Assembly: GCA_900550105.1 (NCBI GenBank) | Contig: URQW01000046.1 | Coordinates: forward strand, 1-22,372 | DNA length: 22,372 nucleotides | From: an uncultured Pelosinus sp. | GTDB lineage: Bacteria > Bacillota > Negativicutes > UMGS1260 | Direction: 5' to 3' | Part shown: one piece after another, positions 1-8,217 of the stretch | Position numbering within the stretch: the first letter of the stretch is position 1 | How the letters are laid out: every line of letters begins with the position of its first letter | Translations under genes and position numbers: made by a program | Notes under the pieces: generated by a model | Told to the model about the DNA's origin: nothing | What the model saw: only the letters and a program-made list of their open reading frames with translations | The model's database searches: none

Positions 1-59
1 GCCCATATACGTCGAAAGTACTTGGCTGGCGACGGCCTGGGAGGATAGATAGTTGCTGA
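1..59 (+). rRNA. rrf: 5S ribosomal RNA, 3' half (truncated by window start)
   Basis: The first ~59 bases match the conserved 3' half of bacterial 5S rRNA: GAAAGTACTTGGCTGG, then GACGGCCTGGGAGGATAG and the closing AGTTGCTGA. The 5' half lies outside the window. An intrinsic terminator follows within a few bases, as expected for the last gene of a ribosomal RNA operon. Recognition is from memory of the 5S consensus; the exact 3' end (57-60) is uncertain. An open reading frame running from position 53 through this RNA and its terminator is not a real N-terminus. Confidence 0.9.
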
Positions 60-63
60 TTTC

Positions 64-94
64 AAAAAACCACTTCACTACGAAGTGGTTTTTT
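64..94 (+). terminator. Intrinsic terminator of the rRNA operon
   Basis: A perfect 13 bp stem pairs AAAAAACCACTTC (64-76) with GAAGTGGTTTTTT (82-94) around the 5-base loop ACTAC. The 3' arm ends in a T run, the form of a Rho-independent terminator. The matching A run on the 5' side means it could also act on the other strand. It lies just after the 5S rRNA and separates it from the folate genes. Confidence 0.92.
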
Positions 95-124
95 GTTGTT
101 TTCTGTACTTACAATTTCATAAAC

Positions 125-153
125 TTGCAAAAGTTTAATAATTTAGGTAAAAT
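125..153 (+). promoter_or_regulatory. Sigma-A-type promoter for folP operon
   Basis: TTGCAA (125-130) and TAAAAT (148-153) are separated by exactly 17 bp. This resembles the housekeeping TTGACA-N17-TATAAT promoter (4/6 and 5/6 matches). It lies between the rRNA terminator and folP and gives a leader of about 28 nt. Nothing else between the terminator and folP looks better. Prediction only. Confidence 0.55.
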
Positions 154-187
154 TAAAAATTGTTATAAGGTTTTTAGGAGGCTGTTA

Positions 188-1381
188 ATGAACTATCAAG
201 CACGCGTTATTACGATTACTTCGAAAGCTCAGGCTGAGACCGAGCTTTTGAAAACAAACTGTGATTTTCAAGGCAATCGAATTATGAGAGAAAAATGTCT
301 GTTTAAGACGATTAAATTAGAGCATATTCTTGCTAAAGAAGCGAATTTATTGAAGCAAACTTTTTTAGCAAAAGGAGGCGAAGTTTCTATTCATAAAGGT
401 TGCGCTGGTTTGAGTGAAAGTCATAGTGATGTACTGATTGCAGCCACGTTAAAGCAATATCATCTGGCCTTAGATCAGATTCGTTTGCAACCCTGGGGGC
501 TACCGACTATTGCTAAGGCAATAGAGTCTGCTTTAAAAAATGAGGCTGAGCCTATAGAGCGTTATTATAATTTTGGTGATATGGAACTTAAGATTGAACC
601 TTATAAAACCTTAGTCATGGGAATTTTAAATCTTACACCTGATTCTTTTTCTGATGGCGGTAAATTCAATAATATAGAATCAGCTATTTCACATATGCAG
701 GAAATGGTGCGTCATGGCGCTAACTTAATTGATATTGGGGCAGAATCAACTCGGCCTGGCTTTAGTCAAGTTTCAGCCGAGGACGAAATCAAACGTCTCT
801 TGCCTGTATTAGAAGAACTGATTCCGCTTTGTCCTGTACCTATTTCTATTGATACATATAAAGCGAAGGTTGCAGAGGCTGCATTACAAGCTGGCGCTCA
901 TATTGCTAATGATATTTGGGGGCTACAAGGTGATGCAGCTATGGCGTCTGTTGTAGCTGCTGCGAAAAAACCAGTTATTATCATGCATAACCAAAAAGAT
1001 TCTATTTATACTGGTGATATTATGGGAGCGTTAGTTGAGTTTTTTTATGAAAGTATTGATATTGGTATAAAAGCAGGAATTGACTTTTCACAGTTTATTC
1101 TTGATCCAGGTATTGGTTTTGGTAAAACAACGGACCAAAACTTAGAAGTTATGCGCAGACTAGAAGAACTAAAGAGTTTAGGTTGTCCTATTTTGCTAGG
1201 AACGTCTCGCAAACGTTTTATCGGCGAAGTGCTTGATCTATCTGTTGAGGATCGTGTAGAGGGAACAGCAGCAACTGTTGCTGCCGGGATTTTCAAAGGA
1301 GTCCATATTGTACGCGTTCATGATGTATTGCCCATTGTCCGTACAGCACAGATGACAAATCAACTATTGAGGAGAGATTGA
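188..1381 (+). CDS. folP: Dihydropteroate synthase with N-terminal extension
   Basis: Joins 4-aminobenzoate to 6-hydroxymethyl-7,8-dihydropterin pyrophosphate to make dihydropteroate in cytosolic folate synthesis. The 397 aa protein shows the DHPS TIM-barrel motifs in order: GILNLTPDSFSDGG (from about residue 145), DIGAESTRPG, ISIDTYKAKVAEAAL with AHIANDIWG, IIMHN, LDPGIGFGKT, LGTSRKRFIG and the C-terminal VRVHDV. Classical DHPS is about 270-280 aa, so residues 1-135 are an extra domain without a family I can name; longer, roughly 400 aa DHPS forms are known in some anaerobes. I chose ATG 188 because AGGAGG (176-181) lies 6 bases upstream; longer readings run through the terminator and 5S RNA. 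folB starts 1 bp after the stop, so this is the first gene of a folate operon. Confidence 0.95.
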   Translation: MNYQARVITITSKAQAETELLKTNCDFQGNRIMREKCLFKTIKLEHILAKEANLLKQTFLAKGGEVSIHKGCAGLSESHSDVLIAATLKQYHLALDQIRLQPWGLPTIAKAIESALKNEAEPIERYYNFGDMELKIEPYKTLVMGILNLTPDSFSDGGKFNNIESAISHMQEMVRHGANLIDIGAESTRPGFSQVSAEDEIKRLLPVLEELIPLCPVPISIDTYKAKVAEAALQAGAHIANDIWGLQGDAAMASVVAAAKKPVIIMHNQKDSIYTGDIMGALVEFFYESIDIGIKAGIDFSQFILDPGIGFGKTTDQNLEVMRRLEELKSLGCPILLGTSRKRFIGEVLDLSVEDRVEGTAATVAAGIFKGVHIVRVHDVLPIVRTAQMTNQLLRRD

Positions 1382-1382
1382 T

Positions 1383-1760
1383 ATGGAATATTTAGATCGT
1401 ATATCCTTAAAAGATATGATGTTTTATGGTTTTCATGGTGTTTATGAATATGAACAGGAACAGGGTCAAAAGTTTTATGTAGATGTTGACATGTTTCTTG
1501 ATTTACAAACAGCGGGAAATACGGACTCTTTGGAAGATACTGTGGATTATACAGTAATCTATGATCATGTCAAAGAAATTATGGAAAATCATCGCTTTAA
1601 GCTGCTTGAAGCATTGGGGGCTCATATTGGCGATGAAATTTTGCGTGTTACATCGCTGCCGTTGCAGTTTGTCACGATACGCATTCGCAAACCGGCGGTT
1701 CCTTTGCCTGGTCAGATTGATTCTATGGAAGTTCAAATTACTAGGAGAGCTAAACTTTGA
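1383..1760 (+). CDS. folB: Dihydroneopterin aldolase
   Basis: Cleaves 7,8-dihydroneopterin to 6-hydroxymethyl-7,8-dihydropterin and glycolaldehyde, the step before FolK. The 125 aa length is typical. FolB signatures are visible: near the N-terminus LKDMMFYGFHGVYEYEQEQG, including the pterin-binding region and the conserved Glu after HGV; in the middle DTVDYTVIYD; near the C-terminus RIRKPAVPLPG with the catalytic-region Lys. It begins 1 bp after folP, with a GAGGAGAG ribosome binding site inside the folP end, and its stop overlaps the folK TTG start in the sequence TTGA, indicating translational coupling. Confidence 0.95.
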   Translation: MEYLDRISLKDMMFYGFHGVYEYEQEQGQKFYVDVDMFLDLQTAGNTDSLEDTVDYTVIYDHVKEIMENHRFKLLEALGAHIGDEILRVTSLPLQFVTIRIRKPAVPLPGQIDSMEVQITRRAKL

Positions 1761-3385
1761 TTTATTTAAGCTTAGGCTCCAATATGGGAAATCGCGCCTC
1801 CTATCTCAAGGAGGCTTGTTGTCTTTTACTTGAAAAGCAAATTCGTATTTGCCATATGTCGTCTTTTTATGAAACAGAGCCTGTGGGGTTTCGCGAACAA
1901 CCTGATTTTTTAAATCTTGTTCTTGCCGTAGAAACAAAGCATAGTCCGGAAGAATTATTAAAAATTTGTTTAGAAATTGAAGCGCAGCTAGGTCGAGTCC
2001 GAGTAAAAAAGTGGGGGCCGCGTGTTGTTGATATTGATTTGATTCTTTATCATCAAGAGGTAAGAAAAAGTGAATTTTTAGTATTGCCTCATCCTCTTTT
2101 TACCAAAAGACGGTTTGTTTTAGAGCCACTAGCAGAAATTGCTGAAGATGAAATTGTTTTTGAGGGCAAAACAGCTAAACAACTAGTAGCGGAGTTGACT
2201 GACAGGGATTTTGTGCGTAAGGTAGCAATCCCATTTCGTGTACTCTTTCTCTCCTTGTCCATTGGTTCAGGCCATAATCAGGCGGCTCGTGTGATTCAAG
2301 CAGAGTTAGATGCTGTAGGCAGTACTCAAAGAGTTCCTATTATTACAGAGTGTTATGATGTGTTGCAATTTCTCCCGCAGCGAGGCGTTCGTTGGTTTCA
2401 AGCAATTTATTTAAGAATTCTTCGTTCTTTTCCCGCCGTGTATGGGGTTTTGTATCAGTGGGGTCATAAAAGTAACGGTGCGACTTTGGGGCGCAGTTTT
2501 TTGAATCGTCTTCTAGGAACTATGATGGAGGAAAAAATTCTTAGCTGGAAACCTGATTTAATTATAGCGACCCATGCGACGGCTACTGGGATTGCTACAT
2601 TTCTGGTCAAAGAGAAAAAATTGCATGCGCCTGTTTGGGCGGTCGTAACTGACTTTGTTGTGCATCGGTTGTGGCTTTATCAAAATGTAGCGCAATATTT
2701 TGTTGCTCAGGAGGAAGCATTACAATTTTTTATAGAAGCCGGTGTGATTAAAGATAAAGTTTTAGTGACGGGAATTCCGGTGAATCCTAAGTTTGTACCA
2801 GATAAAAAGAAGAGTAAGATTCGTGAAGAACTGAATCTATTCATTTCCTCAAGCAATGAGGCTGTTATTTTACTAATGGGCGGCGGCGATGGGTTATTGC
2901 CTGTAACGGAAATTGTGCAAGAATTAGATAAAATTCCAGAAGCCTTTCAGTTTATTGTTGTAACAGGACGTAATCAACAGATTAGGCGAAAACTAGAGAA
3001 ACTGGTAACTACGGTAAAACATACTATGCAAATTCATGGCTATGTCGAAAACGTTTTTGATTTGATGCAAGCGGCGGACTGTATTATAACGAAAGCGGGC
3101 GGAGTTACTTTGGCAGAAGCTTTGACAGCACAGCTTCCTATCATAATTTATAAACCGCTTGCGGGACAAGAGACAGGGAATGCTATTTATTTGGAAAGAA
3201 AAAACATAGCTGTAATTGCGCGTTCTTTGCCTCAACTCAAAAAGCAGATTCAGTATTTTTTACAGGGAAAAGCTTTGGTTAAAAGCGATTGTTCGGTGAA
3301 AAATTCAGATAAAAACATAGCGGCAGTCAAACAAATCGTTGATAGAATCTGTATAGAAATGAATAAATTTTTTAAAATAACTTGA
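1757..3385 (+). CDS. folK: FolK (HPPK) fused to MGDG-synthase/UgtP-type lipid glycosyltransferase
   Basis: Two domains lie in one continuous 542-codon frame. Residues 1-~155 are 6-hydroxymethyl-7,8-dihydropterin pyrophosphokinase: IYLSLGSNMGNR, SSFYETEPVG, KKWGPRVVDIDLILY (metal-binding Asp92 and Asp94) and PHPLFTKRRFVLEPL. From about residue 161 a second enzyme starts, of the MGDG_synth plus glycosyltransferase-28 C-terminal type: LFLSLSIGSGHNQAA, ATHATATG, VVTDF, TGIPV, LLMGGGDGL, VVTGRNQQ, then GYVENVFDLMQAAD and TKAGGVTLAEAL with PLAGQETGN as the nucleotide-sugar site. Such enzymes transfer a hexose from UDP-sugar to diacylglycerol at the inner membrane face. FolK alone is normally about 160 aa, so this is a fusion. 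The TTG start overlaps the folB stop by 4 bp, with AGGAG at 1743-1747. An in-frame GTG at 2213 (residue 153), after a weak CAGGG, could allow separate translation of the glycosyltransferase. Sugar and acceptor are unknown. Confidence 0.88.
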   Translation: MIYLSLGSNMGNRASYLKEACCLLLEKQIRICHMSSFYETEPVGFREQPDFLNLVLAVETKHSPEELLKICLEIEAQLGRVRVKKWGPRVVDIDLILYHQEVRKSEFLVLPHPLFTKRRFVLEPLAEIAEDEIVFEGKTAKQLVAELTDRDFVRKVAIPFRVLFLSLSIGSGHNQAARVIQAELDAVGSTQRVPIITECYDVLQFLPQRGVRWFQAIYLRILRSFPAVYGVLYQWGHKSNGATLGRSFLNRLLGTMMEEKILSWKPDLIIATHATATGIATFLVKEKKLHAPVWAVVTDFVVHRLWLYQNVAQYFVAQEEALQFFIEAGVIKDKVLVTGIPVNPKFVPDKKKSKIREELNLFISSSNEAVILLMGGGDGLLPVTEIVQELDKIPEAFQFIVVTGRNQQIRRKLEKLVTTVKHTMQIHGYVENVFDLMQAADCIITKAGGVTLAEALTAQLPIIIYKPLAGQETGNAIYLERKNIAVIARSLPQLKKQIQYFLQGKALVKSDCSVKNSDKNIAAVKQIVDRICIEMNKFFKIT

Positions 3386-3411
3386 CCTTTAGGAAAAAAG
3401 ACAGTTATAAT
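3382..3411 (+). promoter_or_regulatory. Sigma-A-type promoter for dprA-topA-trmFO
   Basis: TTGACC (3382-3387, 5/6 match to the -35 consensus) is followed after 18 bp by a perfect TATAAT (3406-3411). It overlaps the end of the folK-fusion gene. It predicts a start near 3418 and a leader of about 80 nt before dprA. This is the best promoter match in the window. No terminator is seen between the folK fusion and dprA, so some readthrough from the folate operon is likely. Confidence 0.7.
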
Positions 3412-3500
3412 TATGGCTAAGTTGCAAAATGTTAGTAATTTGTACTATGACATCGTATTTCTTAGTTGCTATTTTTCTGGCAAAAAAAGAGGCGGGTTGA

Positions 3501-4580
3501 ATGGAAAATTATTATATTGCAGCTTTACTGCATGTTAGTGGTATTGGACGAGCTAAAATTGATGCTTTAATTCAGTATTTTGGTAGCGCCCAACAGGCCT
3601 GGCTGGCTCCGCGGGGCGATTTATTTTTGTCTAAGATTCTGCCTGCAAGGACATGTAATAATCTTTTGGTAATGCGGGAACAGCTAAATGTGGAAATATT
3701 AAAGGAAAAATGGGATCGGCAGAACATCCGATTGTGTTCACCAAATGATAAAGAATATCCTTGTTTGTTAAACCATATATATGAATCACCTTGCTTGCTG
3801 TTTTACCGCGGCGTCTTACCAGAGCATGATCGTTTAATCGCTATTGTGGGTGCGCGTAAGGCAACTGCTTATGGCAGAAATGCCGCTCAATATTTTGGAA
3901 CTGCTTTGGCGGAATCTGATTATTGGGTGGTCAGCGGCGCTGCGCGTGGTATTGATACGGCGGCGCATCGTGGCGCTTTATTACGAGGCCATACGATTGC
4001 TGTATTAGGCTGTGGTGTTGATATAGCCTATCCGCCAGAAAATAAAAAACTCCTATTAGAGATAGCTGAGTGCGGTGCTGTCGTTTCCGAGTATTTACCG
4101 GGAACATCACCTTCTTCTGGACATTTTCCAGCTAGAAATCGCCTCATCAGCGGTATGAGTCGTGGTGTTCTTGTGGTAGAAGCAGGAACCCGCAGTGGAT
4201 CTTTAATTACGGCGGATCGAGCCTTAGAAGAAGGACGGGATGTTTATGCCATCCCTGGTAGCATTTTTTCGAAGATGAGCGAAGGAACAAATCATTTAAT
4301 ACAACAAGGCGCTAAATTGGTGCAAAAAATGGATGATATTTTAGAAGAAGATATTGAAGCGAGGTCGTTTTCACGTTCCTGTGCGTTGTCGCCAGAAGAG
4401 AAATCCGTTTATAGCTTACTTAATTATGAAGAGCCTTTATCGCTAGAGGCCATGGCTGTACAGACGAGTGTAAATATATCAGATATTTCATATATATTAT
4501 TGCAGTTAGAACTGCGTGGATTAGTAGTACAGCATAGCGGACATGGTTATGTGCGTTCTACTAAGGAGGTTATTGAGTGA
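3501..4580 (+). CDS. dprA: DNA processing protein DprA/Smf
   Basis: Cytosolic single-strand DNA-binding protein that loads RecA onto incoming DNA during natural transformation; it is widespread also in bacteria not known to be competent. The 359 aa protein has an N-terminal helix-hairpin-helix-like region (HVSGIGRAKIDALIQYFG), then the extended Rossmann fold from about residue 114: IVGARKATAYGR, VVSGAARGIDTAAHRGAL, VLGCGVDIAYPPEN, SEYLPGTSPSSGHFPARNR, VVEAGTRSGSLITADRALEEG and DVYAIPGSI. A C-terminal winged-helix-like region follows (about 295-355). ATG 3501 has an AGAGGCGG ribosome binding site. The stop overlaps the topA GTG start in GTGA. The dprA-topA pairing matches B. subtilis smf-topA. 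Confidence 0.95.
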   Translation: MENYYIAALLHVSGIGRAKIDALIQYFGSAQQAWLAPRGDLFLSKILPARTCNNLLVMREQLNVEILKEKWDRQNIRLCSPNDKEYPCLLNHIYESPCLLFYRGVLPEHDRLIAIVGARKATAYGRNAAQYFGTALAESDYWVVSGAARGIDTAAHRGALLRGHTIAVLGCGVDIAYPPENKKLLLEIAECGAVVSEYLPGTSPSSGHFPARNRLISGMSRGVLVVEAGTRSGSLITADRALEEGRDVYAIPGSIFSKMSEGTNHLIQQGAKLVQKMDDILEEDIEARSFSRSCALSPEEKSVYSLLNYEEPLSLEAMAVQTSVNISDISYILLQLELRGLVVQHSGHGYVRSTKEVIE

Positions 4581-6799
4581 AGGTACTAGTTGTAGTAGAA
4601 TCACCAGCAAAAGCAAAAACAATTGAAAAATTTTTAGGAAGAAATTATACAGTAAGAGCTTCCATGGGCCATTTGCGTGATTTACCGAAAAGCCAGTTTG
4701 GCGTTGATGTGGAGCAGGATTTTACGGCAAAATATATTAATATTCGTGGTAAAGGCGATCTTATTAAGGCTTTGCGTGAGGCCGCAAAATCTGCCGATAA
4801 AGTTTATCTGGCAACTGACCCTGATCGCGAAGGCGAAGCAATTGCTTGGCACTTAGCGTACTTGTTAAATATTTCACCTGATTCGCCTTGTCGCATTGAA
4901 TTTCATGAAATTACAAAACAAGCTGTACAAAAAGCGATTAAGGAGCCGCGTCCAATTGATTTAGCTATGGTTGATGCGCAGCAGGCGCGGCGCATCTTAG
5001 ATCGTATTGTTGGTTATCAGCTTAGCCCTTTGTTATGGCGAAAAATACGTAAAGGTCTTAGTGCAGGACGAGTACAATCTGTAGCTGTACGGATTATTTG
5101 TGATCGGGAAAAAGAAATTCAAGCCTTTGAAACAGAAGAGTATTGGACTATTGACACCAAGCTTCGTGACCAGCCCAAAGGATCTTTATTTGAAGCAACG
5201 CTTGTTGCAGTTGAAGGAAAGAAGCCTGTGTTACCTGATGAGGCGTCAGCCCAAAAAATTGCTAGCGATCTTGAGCACGAAACCTATTTGGTAAAAGATT
5301 TAAAACGTCGTCAACGTCGCCGCAATCCAGCACCGCCGTTTACGACAAGCAGCCTACAGCAAGAAGCGGCTAAAAAGCTAGGTTTCACATCACGCAAAAC
5401 GATGATGGTTGCGCAACAGCTTTACGAAGGATTAAGTATTGGTTCAGCAGGCCATGTAGGCTTGATTACCTATATGCGTACGGATTCAACCCGTATTGCT
5501 GAATCAGCGCAACAGGAAACCCGAGAATTTGTGCTAAGCCAGTATGACGAAACGTATTTGCCACCTAAACCACCTGTTTATGCAACTAAAAATAATGCGC
5601 AAGATGCCCACGAAGCAATTCGGCCGACCAGTGTTGTTTTATCGCCTGTACAGGTTCTTTCTTATCTTTCTAAGGATCAATACCGTTTATATAAATTGAT
5701 TTGGGATCGTTTTGTGGCAAGTCAGATGACTGCCGCTGTTTTTGATACACTTACAGTCGATATTTCTGCTGGAACTTATGGTTTACGTGCTACTGGTTCA
5801 CAACTAAAATTTGCTGGCTATATGGCAGTGTATCAAGAAAGTAAAGATGAGGAAAAAGAAAAAAGTTCTTTGAGTGACAAAGATGTTATTTTACCTGAGC
5901 TTACGGTGGGTCAGTCCCTGGTATTTTATAAAGTTTTTCCGAAGCAGCATTTTACTGAGCCGCCGCCGCGGTATACGGAGGCTTCGCTGGTTAAAGTTCT
6001 TGAAGAAAAAGGAATTGGCCGTCCTAGTACGTATGCACCGATTATCGAGACAATTATTGCTAGAGGCTATGTAGTTCGTTCAGAAAAGAAATTTGAACCG
6101 ACTGAGTTGGGTTTTGTTGTGCTCGATCTTTTGAAGCAGTATTTTGATACGATTGTTGATGTTGAATTTACGGCAGGCATGGAAGATCAGCTTGATGATG
6201 TGGCGGAACGTCAAGTTGAAAAAACAGCGCTTCTTCATGAGTTTTATCAGCCGTTTGCCGAAAAGCTTTCTTATGCTGATGAACAAATTGGTCATGTAGA
6301 GCTTCCCGTTGAAGTTTCAGATGTACCCTGTGAAAAGTGTGGTCGCCTTATGGTTGTGAAGCAAGGGCGTTTTGGAAAATTTTTGGCTTGCCCTGGATTC
6401 CCAGAATGCCGTAATACCAAGGCTATTGTAAAAGAAACAGGGGTCAATTGCCCGCGTTGCAGTGGGAAAATTGTCGAACGAAAAACAAAGCGCGGTAAGG
6501 TTTTCTATGGGTGCCAGAATTACCCTGAATGTGATTTTATGACTTGGGATGAACCTTTAGCGCAAACCTGTGCCACTTGTAGTTCTATTATGGTTCGACG
6601 CCGCTTTAAAAAAGGGTTTATTATACAATGCTCTAATGAGGACTGCACAACTAGAGAGCAAGAAAAGAAAAAGCCCAAGAAGTCTGTTTCAGCAGCAACT
6701 AAAGAATCTACAAAGAAAACAACGAAGAAATCGACTAAAAAAGAAAAAGTAAGTACGACGAAGGAATTAGGAGAAAAGCGGAGGAAAAAGAGTGTCTAA
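4577..6799 (+). CDS. topA: DNA topoisomerase I (type IA)
   Basis: Relaxes negatively supercoiled DNA through a transient 5'-phosphotyrosine link. The 740 aa protein starts with a TOPRIM domain (VVVESPAKAKTIEKFLG; metal-binding Asp81 and Asp83 in ATDPDREGEA). The catalytic tyrosine is Tyr299 in GLITYMRTDSTR, and GIGRPSTYAPII is also typical. The C-terminus has three four-cysteine zinc-ribbon units: the first starts at Cys585, the second is CPRC...CQNYPEC, and the third, more divergent, is CATC...CSNEDC. A lysine/threonine-rich basic tail of about 45 residues follows, probably for DNA binding. GTG 4577 has a strong AAGGAGGT (4563-4570) at 6 bases and overlaps dprA by 4 bp; the 3' end overlaps trmFO by 8 bp. 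Confidence 0.97.
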   Translation: MKVLVVVESPAKAKTIEKFLGRNYTVRASMGHLRDLPKSQFGVDVEQDFTAKYINIRGKGDLIKALREAAKSADKVYLATDPDREGEAIAWHLAYLLNISPDSPCRIEFHEITKQAVQKAIKEPRPIDLAMVDAQQARRILDRIVGYQLSPLLWRKIRKGLSAGRVQSVAVRIICDREKEIQAFETEEYWTIDTKLRDQPKGSLFEATLVAVEGKKPVLPDEASAQKIASDLEHETYLVKDLKRRQRRRNPAPPFTTSSLQQEAAKKLGFTSRKTMMVAQQLYEGLSIGSAGHVGLITYMRTDSTRIAESAQQETREFVLSQYDETYLPPKPPVYATKNNAQDAHEAIRPTSVVLSPVQVLSYLSKDQYRLYKLIWDRFVASQMTAAVFDTLTVDISAGTYGLRATGSQLKFAGYMAVYQESKDEEKEKSSLSDKDVILPELTVGQSLVFYKVFPKQHFTEPPPRYTEASLVKVLEEKGIGRPSTYAPIIETIIARGYVVRSEKKFEPTELGFVVLDLLKQYFDTIVDVEFTAGMEDQLDDVAERQVEKTALLHEFYQPFAEKLSYADEQIGHVELPVEVSDVPCEKCGRLMVVKQGRFGKFLACPGFPECRNTKAIVKETGVNCPRCSGKIVERKTKRGKVFYGCQNYPECDFMTWDEPLAQTCATCSSIMVRRRFKKGFIIQCSNEDCTTREQEKKKPKKSVSAATKESTKKTTKKSTKKEKVSTTKELGEKRRKKSV

Positions 6800-8087
6800 A
6801 TTAACAATTATTGGCGCAGGACTCGCAGGGAGCGAAGCTGCTTGGCAGGCGGCTGAACGAGGAATTTCGGTGAATCTGATAGAAATGCGTCCGAACAAAT
6901 CGACGCCGGCTCACCATACTAACTATTTTGCCGAACTTGTTTGCAGTAATTCACTTCGCGCTGCTGGATTATCAAATGCTGTAGGTCTTTTAAAAGAGGA
7001 AATGCGCCGCTTAAACTCCTTAATTATACAAACGGCTGATGCTACAAAAGTTCCTGCTGGCGGTGCCTTGGCTGTTGATCGCGAGTCTTTTAGCAAGATA
7101 ATTACTGAGCGACTTGTAAATCATCCTAATATTACGGTTACTTATGAAGAAGCTGTTACGATTCCGGCAGAAGGTCCTGTTATTATTGCTAGTGGTCCTT
7201 TGACCTCAGAAGCTTTAAGTGACGCAATTAAAACATTAACAGGCGAAGAATATTTTTATTTTTACGATGCTGCCGCGCCAATAGTCACAAAAGAATCTTT
7301 AAATCGGGATATTGTTTTTAGCGCTTCTCGTTATGATAAGGGTGACGATGATTATTTAAACTGTCCGATGACTAAAGAAGAATATGAAGTTTTTTGGCAG
7401 GCTCTGACAACAGCAGAAACGACACCTGTTAAAGAATTTGAGAAGGCGATTTTCTTTGAAGGTTGTATGCCAGTAGAAGTTATGGCAGGGCGTGGTATTG
7501 ATACGTTGCGCTTTGGTCCCTTAAAGCCGGTAGGTCTTGTCGACCCTAGAACGGGAACGAAGCCCTATGCTGTTGTTCAATTACGCCAAGATAATAAAGA
7601 AGGAACTCTATATAATATAGTAGGTTTTCAAACCCATTTGAAATGGCCTGAACAAAGTCGAGTATTTTCTTTGATTCCAGGTCTGCAAAAAGCGGAATTT
7701 GTTCGCTATGGTGTGATGCATCGCAATACCTATATTCATTCCCCTAATTTACTGTTGCCGACGATGCAACTTAAGGCTAGAAAGGATCTTTTTTTTGCTG
7801 GCCAAATGACTGGGGTAGAAGGCTATGTCGAGTCAGCTGCGAGCGGTTTAATTGCTGGTATCAATGCAAGCCGTCTTATCTTAGATAAAGAACTGATTAC
7901 CTTTCCCGCCCAAACAGCTCACGGGGCTCTAGCGGATTATATTACGACAGCACCTGCGAAGAATTTTCAGCCAATGAATATAAATTTCGGTCTTTTACCA
8001 CCGCTAGAAGAAAGAATTCGCGATAAACGAGTAAAAAATGAGCGGATTGCTGAACGGGCGTTGGCATGTTTACCGGTAAATTGTTAA
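6792..8087 (+). CDS. trmFO: Methylenetetrahydrofolate-tRNA-(uracil-5-)-methyltransferase TrmFO
   Basis: Makes 5-methyluridine at position 54 of tRNA, using methylenetetrahydrofolate as carbon donor and reduced FAD. The 431 aa length is usual. The N-terminus is the FAD-binding Rossmann motif IIGAGLAGSEAAWQAAERG with IEMRP. Cys51 (LVCSNSLRA) and Cys225 (FEGCMPVE) match the functionally important cysteines near positions 53 and 226 of the B. subtilis enzyme. The C-terminal FAGQMTGVEGYVESAASG closes the FAD site. GTG 6792 lies inside the end of topA, 7 bases after GGAGG (6780-6784), so translation is probably coupled. It uses a cofactor derived from the folate pathway encoded upstream. Older names are gid and gidA-like. 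Confidence 0.97.
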   Translation: MSKLTIIGAGLAGSEAAWQAAERGISVNLIEMRPNKSTPAHHTNYFAELVCSNSLRAAGLSNAVGLLKEEMRRLNSLIIQTADATKVPAGGALAVDRESFSKIITERLVNHPNITVTYEEAVTIPAEGPVIIASGPLTSEALSDAIKTLTGEEYFYFYDAAAPIVTKESLNRDIVFSASRYDKGDDDYLNCPMTKEEYEVFWQALTTAETTPVKEFEKAIFFEGCMPVEVMAGRGIDTLRFGPLKPVGLVDPRTGTKPYAVVQLRQDNKEGTLYNIVGFQTHLKWPEQSRVFSLIPGLQKAEFVRYGVMHRNTYIHSPNLLLPTMQLKARKDLFFAGQMTGVEGYVESAASGLIAGINASRLILDKELITFPAQTAHGALADYITTAPAKNFQPMNINFGLLPPLEERIRDKRVKNERIAERALACLPVNC

Positions 8088-8115
8088 ATTTGTGTAGAAA
8101 AATGCGACAACAACA

Positions 8116-8144
8116 TTGCAATATTTACATACTTATGCTAATAT
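8116..8144 (+). promoter_or_regulatory. Candidate sigma-A promoter for hslV-hslU-codY
   Basis: TTGCAA (8116-8121) and TAATAT (8139-8144) are 17 bp apart, a fair match to the housekeeping consensus. The position 28 bp after trmFO predicts a transcript with a leader of about 165 nt before hslV. That leader contains the hairpin and the Leu-rich micro-ORF listed next. Prediction only. Confidence 0.5.
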
Positions 8145-8217
8145 GAATTAAATATTAAATAAGCGATATTATTAAGTCTGTCTATTGGTAGGAAGTTACA
8201 GAATTAAAAGATTGCTT

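Noticed and set aside
53..187. Reading folP from an ATG-less upstream start at 53, adding 45 residues
   Set aside because: It would translate through the end of 5S rRNA and the terminator, without a ribosome binding site; ATG 188 has AGGAGG at 6 bases.
5100..6752. Small + strand frames within topA
   Set aside because: They are Lys/Leu-rich out-of-frame shadows of a conserved enzyme with no start signals of their own.
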